A stretch of DNA of 64,000 bases from Bremia lactucae (GCF_004359215.1 NC_090610.1:3500827-3564826), one strand, 5' to 3'; positions 32,560 through 44,229 are shown, numbered from the stretch's first letter. Program-made: numbers and translations. The notes: a model not told the origin generated them from the letters alone.

Positions 32560-34149
32560 TTAATTCTTAGTCTTTACAACGAAAGTCGAATCTTGAAAAA
32601 GTTCTTGCAAATCCTCATGCACGTAAAATTTCTTCTTCACACGCTCAAATGTAAGCAATTGACCCTTTTGGCTTGGATAAATGCGATAGAACCACGGAAC
32701 GCCTTTCATTGCGAGCTGAGGGTCCACTTTAAATGGATTCTCTGGATCGTGCCACTCACTTTGTCTGTCAAACGTTTCAACTAGGACCAACTTTGCATGA
32801 GGTGGTGCAAACGCGTAAAACGCATATTCCACGGGCAATTCAGCCTGTCGACACCATGGACACCAAAGGCGATTATTGTGTGGTAATCGCCCTGAGATCA
32901 TCATTATATAAAGTGGATACATTGTTGCCTTCATAACGTAACCTTTCGTAAACGCTCGAAACGACGCGTAACCCTCCAGTGTAACAATCTCCTTCGTCGC
33001 GACTTCTGACTTCCTGAAGATACTGTCTTGAGCATTAAGGGTACGAAAAAGATAGCGCACAATCGGGTCAAACAAGATCGAAGTATCCACTAGAACCCCC
33101 CACGTCGAACGCAACGCGCCAGGGGTACCCCCATCCCAACGCAGAATTGTAGGTAGAGCCTTAAGACGAAGATCTTTGTCTTCCATAAAAGCGTTTGTAT
33201 GATTCCAATCACAATACGGGCCTGCATAGATCGTGACAAGACGATTGGTTGACGGCGATTTGGCAAAGATCGCATAGACTTTTTCACGAGCAATCCGGCA
33301 ATTGGGATTCCAATCGTTAATACTACCATTTCTATTGCTGCATGTAAAGAAGAGAAATACCTCAATAGATGAATTCACAGGCTTTGTGTACGATGCAAGA
33401 TACGCTAACGTAGCATTGTAACCAATGACTTTGTCATGTCGTTCCTCGAATGTCAATTGATTGATTCGTGTGGATACAAGTCGTGACATATCAAAGTGTC
33501 TTGACTTCAGTAAAGGAATAAATGGTAAGGTTTGATTCACAATAGTATTCGCAAAGCTACGTCTCGCATCAGGAACCTGAGTATTTAGCTGCATTCGTTT
33601 TTCGTCAGCCATCGGTAACTTCTTTGCGTCCGTGTACAAGTGATACGTGGTATTGTTAATTGTCTTTGGACTCAAAGTTGTAACTGCAGTAGTATCCATT
33701 CTTTTCAAATTCAAACGTGAAAAACTTATCAATTTGCTTTTATTCTTCTCCATAGAATCCTCCAATGCACTCCTTTTGGCAGTACTTGATCCATTCTCGA
33801 CTGGATTCTCCATCAGCAACCCTTTTAATGAATGATTCAAACGACTTCTAAAGACTTTCTTATCTCCCAAAGGCGCTTCTATCTCCGTGGCTATACGATC
33901 AAGTGCGTTTATATCATACGTCGTATCCTCGTCCACAATCATCTGCGCTGAATTTAAAAGCTGCGTTCTTTCATCGTTAATTGCTTCCTCGATTAATTTC
34001 TCCTCGGCTATAGCACGAAAGGAACGTACCCACATGGTCGTTTGAACCATAAATACACCGTAAAATAACACAAGCGTTGTAATCGCGATTGCCCATACAT
34101 GTCGACGTACCCACAGACATGGGTTACGACCGCGACGTCGATTTTGCAT
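32560..34149 (-). CDS. Type II membrane protein with two TXNDC17-like domains, paralogue C
   Basis: 529 residues from the ATG of MQNRRRGRNPC; the open frame continues 21 codons to a TTG that I do not use. The membrane segment is at about residues 20-40 (AIAITTLVLFYGVFMV). It has the longest spacer of the four, about 170 residues, between membrane and domain 1. Domain 1 reads FLFFTCSNRNG and WNPNC: the first cysteine is lost. Domain 2 has WCPWC at about residues 428-432, then RQAELPVEYAFYAFAPPHAK and GVPWFY. The spacing to paralogue D is 98 bp. Confidence 0.83.
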   Translation of the reverse strand: MQNRRRGRNPCLWVRRHVWAIAITTLVLFYGVFMVQTTMWVRSFRAIAEEKLIEEAINDERTQLLNSAQMIVDEDTTYDINALDRIATEIEAPLGDKKVFRSRLNHSLKGLLMENPVENGSSTAKRSALEDSMEKNKSKLISFSRLNLKRMDTTAVTTLSPKTINNTTYHLYTDAKKLPMADEKRMQLNTQVPDARRSFANTIVNQTLPFIPLLKSRHFDMSRLVSTRINQLTFEERHDKVIGYNATLAYLASYTKPVNSSIEVFLFFTCSNRNGSINDWNPNCRIAREKVYAIFAKSPSTNRLVTIYAGPYCDWNHTNAFMEDKDLRLKALPTILRWDGGTPGALRSTWGVLVDTSILFDPIVRYLFRTLNAQDSIFRKSEVATKEIVTLEGYASFRAFTKGYVMKATMYPLYIMMISGRLPHNNRLWCPWCRQAELPVEYAFYAFAPPHAKLVLVETFDRQSEWHDPENPFKVDPQLAMKGVPWFYRIYPSQKGQLLTFERVKKKFYVHEDLQELFQDSTFVVKTKN

Positions 34150-34247
34150 GGTTAAAATGGACGTACCCAATTTAACTGCAATGGACCCATTTCTAGTTAA
34201 AAAAAACTGCAACGATAGACTTTTTTTTTGTTACTATTATACCGGTA

Positions 34248-35303
34248 TCAACCCGAATGGGGCCGAATAAACCGTGGTTTATTCTTTAAAAACGTCTGTA
34301 GTTTCTTCGTCTCCGAGTAATCTGGCAAAAATTGATGCACAATGACCTTATTTGCAGGGACGTCCTTCTTGACAAACCCAAGAAAGGGGACACTTTGTAT
34401 CGACGCGACTTTTTCCTGAAATTCCGGTTGCTTAAACGGATTAATTTTCTTTTTCCACTTGCTAAACGACGGTGCTACGACCACGCGTACCAGTACCGCT
34501 TTGTCAGGTGCCGTGTAATTAAAATGATGCATCACCACAACATCTGCGCGATCACAATACGGACACCATAGACGTCCATTAAAGTCGTGGTATCCAGACA
34601 CAAAATACAAGAACAGCGGGTAGCTATTATCGTACGTGCTAACGTAATTAATCACGTCTCTCGGTGTATCCATCGTCAGTACCTTGTTCCGATTCGGTTT
34701 ACCAGCTAATGGCTTATTCACTCGAAACACGTAATCAAGCAAATTTGGGTCGGTACAAAATTCTTCTGTCAATAAAGTCGACGAGTTGCCACCGCCATCA
34801 TACCGCAAAAGAGTCGGTATATGATCGAGATAGAACAGCTGGTTCTGGCGAAAGTCATTCATATAATTCGCCCAATACGAATGCGAACCTACGCGAATTT
34901 CAACAAGTCGCGAACCGCGTGGCGCACGATTAAATGCGTCCATGACGGGCTTTTTCGCGCGTTCACAGTCTGGACACCAGTATTGTCCGTCCTCGTTCGC
35001 GTCACTCATGACTAGAATATACAATGGACCTTGCGTCTCGACGTCGTATTCACTGATAAACTTGTGGCCAGCTTCGAAACCCTGGAGGTGAAGCACCGAG
35101 TGGCCTAGTACGCGATTGCGCACCACGCCGCGTTCGTCTGAGTCCTCGGACGTTTTTGCCGAATGTAGCGTGATACTTATTGACACGAATTGGTACATGT
35201 ATATCATGGAAAAAACGATTGTCACGGCAAAAGCCAGTTGCATCAAGCGCACGGGGCTCAGCTTCGTACCAAGCGAGCCCTTGCGTTCCTCCTTTTCTAC
35301 CAT
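34248..35303 (-). CDS. Type II membrane protein with two intact TXNDC17-like domains, paralogue D
   Basis: 351 residues from the ATG of MVEKEERKGSL; 13 further codons upstream begin with TTG. The membrane segment is at about residues 20-40. Both thioredoxin-like domains keep CxxC: WCPDC at 109-113, exactly the TXNDC17 active site, and WCPYC at 246-250. The cis-proline blocks are HIPTLLRY near 163 and QSVPFLGF near the end. Domain 1 also keeps RLVEIRVGSHSYW, like the YWKDP region of TXNDC17. With the shortest spacer and both sites intact it probably resembles the ancestor of the cluster. Confidence 0.85.
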   Translation of the reverse strand: MVEKEERKGSLGTKLSPVRLMQLAFAVTIVFSMIYMYQFVSISITLHSAKTSEDSDERGVVRNRVLGHSVLHLQGFEAGHKFISEYDVETQGPLYILVMSDANEDGQYWCPDCERAKKPVMDAFNRAPRGSRLVEIRVGSHSYWANYMNDFRQNQLFYLDHIPTLLRYDGGGNSSTLLTEEFCTDPNLLDYVFRVNKPLAGKPNRNKVLTMDTPRDVINYVSTYDNSYPLFLYFVSGYHDFNGRLWCPYCDRADVVVMHHFNYTAPDKAVLVRVVVAPSFSKWKKKINPFKQPEFQEKVASIQSVPFLGFVKKDVPANKVIVHQFLPDYSETKKLQTFLKNKPRFIRPHSG

Positions 35304-35414
35304 CAAGTCTCTCTTTGAATACTGACGCGATTTATTGCTCAACGAATAATAACCGACGAGTATTGTTTAAATCGGTATTTTTGCTTAGCAAATGGGTATT
35401 TCTATTCAGAAGCA

Positions 35415-38400
35415 CTATTGCAACTTCACTGCTATTTGCATCCCGATGATGGCGCTGGCGTAGACAAAGCAGATGGTTAAAAGAGCAAGCTGTTCCGCTT
35501 CGCGCAATTTGATTGGCGAACGAGAGAAGCAAAACTCGTTGGCAACTGAACCGTACAACATTCCTTCCGTATAGCACTGGATCCAGTGGGTCCAGAACCG
35601 CCCCGCATATGAGCTCAGAACGTCAAGAATTGCGGCTAAAACCACGCATTGCCATTGAAGACGAACAAGCTCATTGCGCATGCGTTTTGAATGCCGCACA
35701 GCTCGAGGGAATGCTCCAGGTACGGCAAGCCACGTACATACGCATGTATACACAAATTTGAGTCCCAAGGCATAGAGAAGTGGCAGCCCATTCGACCCTT
35801 TGGCAAGTACATAGAGCAACAAATACGGCCAGATTGCAAAGTCGTCGAGATAGTCACTCCAACGATTCGCAGTAGGATTTCTATGCGTCTCAATTGACGT
35901 ATTAATTCCATTAGCACTGCGTATATTTGCCGTGTCAGTCTGCACATGGCTACATTGTGTCGCGGAAGTGTGAACTAAAGCCCTTTTCCGGCAACTGTCA
36001 CTCCCGCGAGGTACTTTCGAATTCATCGACAACATCGTTGGCAAATTCTGTTGCGCTTGCTCGTAAAAAAACCTGTCCACAATGGGTCGTAACCATGTAT
36101 AAAACCCACTTGGGTCGTTATGCATGCGGCGAATGTATTCATTTGGTTGCAAATTCGTTTGCTCCATTTCAATCTTTTCCGCTTCTTTTCGAATCAAATA
36201 GAGCAAAATCCCAGCCATTTTCTTAATTCCATAATTCAGCATGGGTTTTGGAATCGCACACTTGGGATCAATATTCGCAACAATACACGTACGAGCTTGC
36301 ATGCGTGAAAGGGGCTCAATCATTGCTCGAAAGCCTTTGATTTCCATGCGTCCAGCATTCCATCCTTGCAAAATCGGCACGGCCACAGTGCTAGTAATCG
36401 CCACTTGGTCCACCGAGCCTCCAAGTAAGAGGAAACAACCATGTTCATAGACACCATTGATTCCAAACGCGTGAAGAATCGTATCGCGCTGCAAAAACGG
36501 AGACGAAATGGATAAATACGCCGCGAGTTCGACGTGTCCCATTTCCTGCAATAACACCGAGTGCGTGCAAAACGGGGCCCATTTACTATAGAGATCCACT
36601 TCACGAATGACGGCAATGGTACTAAACACATCCACCTTATCCACAAAACCTTCGAGTTTAATCCAAACGGACCCGTCAGGATCCGGTTTCCACGACGTCG
36701 TGACGCCAAACATTGTTTGACCGAAGTTCCATTCATCGTCTTGATTCAATTCGTGAAATTCCATTAATGCTTTCACGCCCAAGTCCCGTCGTGCTTTAAT
36801 ATGATCAATTAATTCTTCATGCGCACACATCGAGTCTTTTACACGCTGGTAAACCGTTGCGTTCAAAAGAGGGGTTGTATCACTCTTCATGTCTGTGAAA
36901 AACACTTCCAATCGATCAAGTAAGAGCGCTGCTGAAAAGAGTCGCTCGGTCTTTTTCAATTGCAATACTTGTAGCCAGACCCATTCGAGATTCGTAAGTG
37001 TGACTTGAATCGACGAAAAATCGATTAATTCAGTCTCGTTGACCTTGAATCGATCCGTGTTTACTTTCGACGACTGAAGCTCGACAAAGGAAGTCGTTTG
37101 GCTCGAAAGGTTCGCATTGTTATCTCGTCGTTTTTTTCGAAACAGTCTTGTCAAGTGCCGCGAAATCCGAGATCTTTTTTTCATCGGTTGTTGTTTGCTT
37201 CGACCACTAATGGTTATCCCAGCTTTAAACGTGACGACGGACATGTCACGACTGCGTAATAAACAAAGAATCTCCTGAAATGGCAAATTGAACACCACAA
37301 CGTCGTTGATTTCGTAGATCACGGAACCAGCAGGAACAAACACTTGCTCGGTTTCAATGTGTGGTACGAATACTCGACTACTACCATTTCCACGCTCGTT
37401 TACCGACGCCGCTGGAGCAAAGAAATCGTATTTTAAGACTGCACTCACGACGCCATTGTTATCAAGCGGACAAAGTGCTTTAATCAACGTTTTGGAATCT
37501 TGAGAAAGGAGGCATCGCAAGACATTTGGAGGTTCTTGAAAGCGACGAGATTCGAAAGAAACGTCACGACTTGGATGCGTAAAACCCAACGTTAAGGGTC
37601 GATTCGCGCGTTGAATCTCACTCAAGATATCGGTAAAGTAAAAGTCTCGAACCGAGACCCCATTAATTGAAGTCACGAGGATTCCTGGAACAATGCGCTT
37701 GTTCCACGTTGCAGCAGCTTCACTATCTTTTTCACAGTCCACCACGAAAACTTGATTCGAGAATAAATCCGTTTCCAAGTGGAGTCCAATCTTTTGCTTT
37801 TGAAAATGCACGACAAAATCATCATTTACAGACGTCACGGCTTCGACTTTAAGGAGTGGCACTGTCTGAGCCGATGTGACGGAGCTTGTGTAAGAAAACG
37901 CGGTGGATGAAGGCATGACAAAAGGTGAATAAAAGCTAGTCGCCGAGGAAGAAGCTCGACAAGAACCTTCCTGAATACTATCGTCAGTAGATCTAGACGA
38001 TGATATAACAGGCACTTCTTCGTTCGAGACGGCAACAGTCGTACGAGAAATCTCGTCCGTCTTATAGTTAGTACTAGGTTGATCCATTTCTCGTCGCATC
38101 CCTTTCGACTTGCTATTAATAAAGCGTGGATTGAACGACGGGCTTTGAGGTCGCGGGCTTGTCCGCGTGGGGTTTCGTACCTCCGATGTAGTAATACCGC
38201 ACAACGGACTGACACTTTCCAAAGAAGACGCTGTACTGCGGTGACGGACGACCTCGGAAGGAATTTTCGAGGTTGCGCTGTTGTCAAGGGTTTTAATAAA
38301 GTCAGCGTACCCGTTACACGCTTTGCGTAACCCCGTCATAAACGATGGTAGCATTGTATGCAGTAGCAAATTGATGCCATAATTTGGAATACTAAAATTT

Positions 38401-39070
38401 GTATCGTCTTCGTACTCCAGATGAAAGTCACACGTATTTCTGGAACTCGCGAGATTACGTATACACAAACGGAGGGTACACGTCTCAACGCGCACAATGT
38501 TCCTAGTCGCTGGAGCGTCGGCATGATGAGCAGCTTGATATAAGACCACAAAGGTATTTTCAATGGGGTAAAATTTCACGCGACGGCGGTAGACATAGTC
38601 CCGATTCGCGAGAGGCCACGGTAATTTTAGTGCACAATACATCACGTCGCTCACATGTTGATGCTCGATTACGTGAATCTGATGCACATTCTTATCCCAC
38701 AACGTGCGGTACCGTACATCCAAAAGTGTATTAAACAGAGTATCCGCTGAAAAAGGTAACCACCCTTTGGTATAGTATACGGGTAGACTTGACCCATTTT
38801 GGGTTGGTCGAAAGACTTCTACGTCTTTTTCCGAATAAATAGGTTCCTCCAAATGAGCCCAAACAGCATTTTCACCCAAATCCACGGCATCTAGAGCCAA
38901 AAAAAAAACACAGTCGGAACATCGAACGAAGTATAAATATCCTTCTGGACAGTCGTACCGTCCATTTCAGCGTCGCTAAACTCAGGGTCAGAGCTCCGGT
39001 GCTTAAGCGACGGACGCTTGCCCTTTACCGCCACGCATGGCGCAGCTTTCGGGGTTTCAAACGAGCTCAT
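35415..39070 (-). CDS. START-PDZ-START multidomain membrane protein
   Basis: 1195 residues in two exons, 39070-38959 and 38890-35415, joined in phase 1 over a 68-bp intron (GTACGA donor, T10 tract, CTCTAG acceptor). The first ATG gives MSSFETPKAAP. A START lipid-binding domain is at about 45-245 (GWLPFSADTLFNTLLDVRYRT, LPWPLANRDYVYRR). A disordered Ser-rich part follows, then a PDZ-like fold at about 390-485 (GILVTSINGVSVRDF) and a weaker second one. A basic patch (KKRSRISRHLTRLFRKKRR) is near 615. A second START-like domain is at about 770-995 (YSKWAPFCTHSVLL). The last 125 residues hold two or three membrane segments. It probably carries or senses lipid at a membrane. Confidence 0.83.
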
Positions 39071-39980
39071 GAGAAGCGTGGATTTGCGTGTGACCTCTGA
39101 AGCGACAGTAGGACATTTACTTTTTATTAGCAAAGGCCTTTAAGGGACAAGGTCGCACTAATTTTTTAAAATGGTAAAATGGAAAGTCGGAAACACCGCA
39201 GTTTCAATAGACTTCGAGTGCGACAGTTGCGCGGCAGATTAAACATATCTTTACATTAGCGGAAACGTGTATGGTAACAGCGCCTAAATAAGGAGTTTCG
39301 TTTCAAATAAAAATGACTGCTTCCTGCTGCTACCACTCTGTGCACATAATTCCACTAAGAACGTAGTGTGTCGAATCTTTACAAAAGCAATACACCATGG
39401 GAATTGTTATGGTAGTCGTTACGCACTTCGCGCATGCAACAAAAGACTTGTATAATGTCCAAAAAATTGGTTGTAGTAAGATGGTTCCGGCAATGCAAAG
39501 AAATTGCCTTTGTGCTTTCATTAGTGTTGTAAAGCATGGCTGTGACTTCGCTTTGAGACCATGTAAGAACGTTCAGAACCACATTTTCATTGGATCATGT
39601 CCGTTACAGCGAGCCAAGTCGTCTATTGCATCGCACCCCTTCCTGTATCCTCTGTATACTGGCATTAAACTGCTGAAATTGCAGATGTAACTATTTTTCG
39701 AATTTTTTTTTCACATTTGTCTTTCAGAACGAATTTGTCAAAGCGAAGCATGATGGTGGAGCCGACACTTTCTTTTCTAAAGCCATGATCAAGGAACATC
39801 TTTCGCGATCGATGACTAAATAGTAATAATTAAACAGGCACCCAAAGCTGAAGTTAAATAACTCATTTGACATAGCAAACGTAGAGGCCACAACGCGGTG
39901 ATGCTATAACTACATGGTTCCGTGTAACAATTAGTTTAATATGCTAGTCGTCATAGTAAGATTCTGTGATGTTTCGATGC
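39071..39980. other. Intergenic boundary between gene island and repeat block
   Basis: About 900 bp. A possible last exon starts at 39728 after a strong T-rich acceptor (ctttcag) and runs 31 codons to TAG at 39821 (begins NEFVKAKHDGGADTFF). I found no upstream exon that clearly joins it, so it is not called as a gene. The frame at 39397-39690 looks spurious. Confidence 0.4.
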
Positions 39981-40405
39981 TGTTACATAAAATTAACACT
40001 AAAAGGTTGTTAATTAATATATCATCTAAAAGGAAGAGAATATTTGGAAATATTACTTTACATGGTGATATTCTAAAACGTTATCCATTGGTAGATATAG
40101 ACCATCATGTCTACTTTCTCCGCGGTCCAGTCAGCGCAGGACGCGCGCAAAGAGAGAGACAGATAAGACTTTTGTCATGTTTTGTATTAGTATATAGTTA
40201 AGTTAGAGGTAACAGATAAAAAGAAGAGATACTTAATCATATTAATACAGTTTTCATTTAACCCTCTTTTAAGCTACTTGTCTTTAAAAGAAGTCTTCCT
40301 CTGCACGTACTAGTGTACGTGAAATAACGTAAGGCACCACTCGTAACTGAAGCAGTGCGAAGTGGGCTTATACTGAAGCAATACAAGTCGTAGTGCCCCG
40401 TTACA
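39981..40405 (+). repeat. 5' LTR of gypsy family 1, copy A
   Basis: It matches 62377-62814 over its length and ends ccccgttaca. The start is less clear than in copy B. A tgttacat at 39981 corresponds to the region just inside the copy B end, and an earlier tgtaac at 39923 could be the true start. Confidence 0.72.
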
Positions 40406-40557
40406 CCTGGAAGCCCTTTGTAACACTTTGTAGTCCTTCCAAGGACCACATTTCCTCCATCAAACATAGACATATTAGATGATAGTGGGAATACGCATCA
40501 CGTTTCCCCTGAAAGCTACTCCTTTCTTAGTGACATAGAAAGAGTGCGGTCGAACGA

Positions 40558-41560
40558 ATGAGTTTGACCGTAGGAAACGATGCAATCTTGGCAATGCTGT
40601 CCAATTTGGACAGAGATGCCCTCCATTTAGCCATCGCCAAGTTCATACAACATGAACTTGACGAGGCGAAAGAGAAGATAGCCTTGCTTAATCAGCAAGA
40701 CTCTCAACAGGCAGAACTGTTGAGGTTACAACAGGTGCAGACCCCTGTACCTGGAATGACGCACACGCGTCGTCCGGAAAGCTTAAAAATTGACATCTCT
40801 AAGTATAGGAAGTCGAAGAAGACTCCCTTTTAAACGGTTCGTCGAGTTGGACGATGCCATAAGGGCTCGTCACATCTTCGACGAGCAAATGCAAGTCGCA
40901 TTTGCTCAATCAAATTTGGCAGCTCGTATTAAAACTTGAACACTAGGCCTTAAGATGCGCGATCGATATGTCTTTGGGTCGCTAGAATTTTTGAAGCCCG
41001 ACTCAAACAGACATTTGAACCACCTAGGTCTGAGTTGAGAGCTCGATCAGAGTCTCAAACTCAAGCAAGGCAAGCGTGATGTTCACGGTGCCCAGCACAT
41101 ACGACTCTTAGCGAGTTGTACCCAGTTCATGTTGATTACGGTGTTTATGCAAGGTCTTACGGATGGTCTCGTGAAGACCCACGTGTTTCGCTTGGAACTG
41201 GTTACGCTTGAAGAAGCAGTATCCGTTGTGGAACAGGAAGACTTTAGCTTCAAACAGGCTCAAGCTAGTTCTTCATCGTATCGTCCTCCAAGGCGACAGG
41301 ATCTTGGAGGTCCAGAATCTATGGACCTCTCTTATGTCGAAATCGATAAACCTCGCTTTTCGAACAATAAGCGATTGCAAAAATGCAATCGCTGCCAAAA
41401 ATTAGGACACTACGCTCATGAGTGTAGTGCTCCACGCCCAGCACCGAAAGGTACTGAGCGTAATTTTAGACTGTATGCAAAAAAGGGCAACGGTCGCGGA
41501 TCCGACGTTGTCGCGAAATCGCAACAACGAGGCGGACTGCCAAAAAACGGTCCGGGTCAG
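40558..41560 (+). pseudogene. gypsy family 1 gag, copy A, broken
   Basis: Begins MSLTVGNDAILAMLSNLDRD with a predicted coiled coil (HELDEAKEKIALLNQQ), then a TAA near 40831 where copy B differs. Downstream frames give the remaining Gag and a CCHC zinc knuckle CNRCQKLGHYAHEC at 41384-41425. Not translatable as one protein. Confidence 0.82.
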
Positions 41561-41613
41561 TAGGGGAGCAACGCCCTTCTGATCCAGCAACCTCAAGAGA
41601 ATTTGCAAACCTC

Positions 41614-42018
41614 GTGACTAAAGTTGCTCCAAACACACAGTCATTATGTGTCTCTGCACCTGGTGATGAGGTATCCTTCATCACCTTGAAGTTGAATGTG
41701 ACAAATGATTTGTCACTCAGAGCCCTAGTGGACTGCGGAGCGTCGAATAACTTTATTCGTCGCCAGTCACTAGAGGGTCGTAGGCTCAAATATGTTGAGC
41801 GCGACATCCCTCCAACGAGGATGACGGTGCGTCTAGCGACAGGCGCATCGATAACAGTAATGAATCGCGTAGTGAAATTTCACTACACGTCAAGAGATTT
41901 ACAGTATGATGATGGTTGCATCGTACTAGATTTGGATTACAAATTTGATGTCATCCTAGGTTTACCTTGGCTCAGAGAATACGAGCCAAGGATCAGCTGG
42001 CAGCATCGATCCGTTTAG
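41614..42018 (+). pseudogene. gypsy retropepsin (protease), copy A
   Basis: An open frame of 134 residues with the aspartic protease block LVDCGASNNFI (usual DSGA, here DCGA) and a downstream ILGLPWL block, the second hallmark of Ty3/gypsy proteases. It is separated from gag by a stop. Confidence 0.8.
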
Positions 42019-42678
42019 ATGCCTGCCACTTGTTCATCAGATGGCCATCTGATGAACGTCTTGGAGCGTCCACAAGCGTGTGGATGTGATACGAGTGAGT
42101 GCAATGGCCTCAATTGTGGTACGGTCGTTAGTACGACTGCACAAGATCACAGTGAGATTACTAATCACACTGTGGAGTCAGCTGCCGGCGGCTGTGCGAA
42201 TGCACAGGCAGCGCCGAAGGTCCACTACTCGAATAAGTTGAGTGGATTTAGTCATGAATGTACGCCTAGCGGGCGGCATTCAAGGAAGATACCGGTTGTC
42301 AAAAAGGGGCACCACGACGATCCTAGGTCGAGTAGAGAGTCGTCCGTGGAGGACTCGACTGTGATAGCACAATCACACTCGGAAGACGTTGAGGGAATAA
42401 GTCCCACGTTCTTGAGGAGAAAGCTGCTCAAATAGTAAATGCTGGAGTGACTAGCCTTCAGTATCCCGAGGGATTAATCCCTCGGCAGCCTGTGGATAAA
42501 TCCCAGGAAGAATTCGAGACATTGAATAAGTGGTTAATGATGGATCAAGAGTAGGCGCTTATACTCTGGGTATGTCTAAGAGTACAATCTTCTCGTTTAT
42601 GGATCTGATGGATCGATTTTATCAGATCCTCATGCGTGAACGGGACATCCCGTAAATACAGTAAGCACTCCTAGTGGG

Positions 42679-42941
42679 ATGCTCTGGGAATGGATAGTAA
42701 TGTCACAGGGGCTTAGTAACGCCCTTGCAATATTCAACAGATGCGTAACGGATCTGTTGAGACCGGTGCGAGAATTCGCACCGAGTTATTTCGACGATGT
42801 ATTCGTCCATAGCCGGGCTATAGACGGAAAGACGGAAGTGGAAGTTCATAAAACTCACGTTCGTCAGTTCTTACAATTATGCGAAAGCATAAGTTGTACG
42901 CAAATCTCAAGAAGTGAATATTCGCTGCAAGCGAAATACCA
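42679..42941 (+). pseudogene. gypsy reverse transcriptase fragment, cut by gap
   Basis: The RT core MLWEWIVMSQGLSNALAIFN is followed by the catalytic YFDD at 42787-42798. The sequence runs into the run of N. Confidence 0.85.
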
Positions 42942-43041
42942 NNNNNNNNNNNNNNNNNNNNNNNNNNNNNNNNNNNNNNNNNNNNNNNNNNNNNNNNNNN
43001 NNNNNNNNNNNNNNNNNNNNNNNNNNNNNNNNNNNNNNNNN
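42942..43041. other. Assembly gap (100 N)
   Basis: Exactly 100 N, a placeholder of unknown true size inside a gypsy RT. The sequence after it does not continue the RT frame. Confidence 0.99.
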
Positions 43042-43482
43042 TCTTTCGCAGAGAGTCACGTAGTTCTATTGAACTAATGGGTTAAACAACTCAGACAGTC
43101 GTACAAGCTATTAAAGCTTAAGGAATCCTAGTTCAAGGGATTCGGGGTTCGTAGAACCAAGTGGCAACTAGTACCCAAGAGGATATACCTTAGAAAGGCT
43201 TATATCTCTTACAGATCAATGCGCAAGCCTTAGGAAGGCACTTAACGCTTTAAGATCAAAAGAAGAACTGAACTTTATTATATTTTTAATTTTAAACCTT
43301 ACTCTAGCTTATTTAAATAAAGATTTCGGCCGCCAGATTTATATCTGGCGGCGACCACATTTGTTTCCCATAATAAATGGGATTTAAGTAATTCACTAAT
43401 TTTAAAATTAAATAGAGGGTATTTCACGCATAAAGTAAATGTACCACAACAACGGTTCTCCAACCGATGTGTGCCCCATTAC
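43042..43482 (+). repeat. Probable gypsy LTR end
   Basis: AT-rich sequence with AAGAACTGAACTTTATTATA-like content, ending ccccattaca at about 43482 and followed by a C-rich stretch and a gag-like frame. The ending resembles the other gypsy LTR ends here (gttaca). The start is not determined. Confidence 0.4.
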
Positions 43483-44200
43483 ACCCCCCCTCCCGCAAAC
43501 TCCGTAATATTTGGAAAATCAGAAACTGCGGATAGAGGTGATGTTCGTTTGGAACGGAAGATTCGCTTCGATTTTGCTAAGGTTAAAGCCAAGGGCCAGT
43601 TACGTTCGGCATTTATGCCACAAAACGAAGAGAGGCCTAGCCAATATTACAGTGATTCGGTTGACCGTAAACCAAGGATCGAAGCCGCACTGAGGCTTTA
43701 GATCCACCTTATCCCACGTTTAGTGGTGGAAAGCGTCGTTTGACGCGAGTTGACCCTGAGCTTGGCGCTCAAAAACGTCAACGGCGTACGGGCAATCTTA
43801 CCGAAGAGGTACCTCGAACTCTCAAGAGTTTTCGGAAGAGGGGTACCCTAGCCACTTCACCAGATACTGGTATTAACCCTCACGACGATGTCGCTTTAAA
43901 AGTTTCTCCACATGAAACTGAAGGTTCCCCCGCACATCAAGCAGCGAGGGAGGGGTCGAAATTTCGGCTGAAGCATTTGATGCTCTACGGCACGAGGTGC
44001 AACTTCTTCGTGAGGTCCTTGCTCGAGTTGAGAGCTCTTTTGAGGCGGTTCGGGACCGTCTTACGACGCTGGAGCGTCAGCAGCCTCGTTTAGAGGGCCA
44101 GTTGGATATCAAGGTGAGGATGCAGCAATCTGCGGCACGACCGCCTGTCTCGACGCAAGCGCCTTCAAGGCCACGTGGGAAGGGTCCCGATATGGCTTAA
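43483..44200 (+). pseudogene. Gypsy gag-like fragment with coiled coil
   Basis: Frames 43471-43701 (RKIRFDFAKVKAKGQLRSAF), 43740-44093 and 43997-44200. The last reads EVQLLREVLARVESSFEAVR, a heptad-like coiled coil seen in oomycete gypsy Gag N-termini. Broken by shifts. Confidence 0.5.
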
Positions 44201-44229
44201 GCAAGCCAACGTAGAACACTGGGTGTGTG

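Larger units (their letters stand above)
39981..42941 (+). mobile_element. Ty3/gypsy retrotransposon, 5' part, family 1 copy A
   Basis: It begins with an LTR and continues through gag, protease and reverse transcriptase into the gap at 42942. The same family is seen again at 62377-64000 in the same orientation. Frames are broken by many stops, so it is inactive. Confidence 0.87.

Noticed and set aside
38891..39133. Separate small gene of 80 codons on the minus strand
   Set aside because: It is the first exon of the START protein plus intron sequence; its stop is the TAG of the splice acceptor.
39397..39690. 97-codon plus-strand frame
   Set aside because: No family, and it does not join cleanly to the possible exon at 39728.
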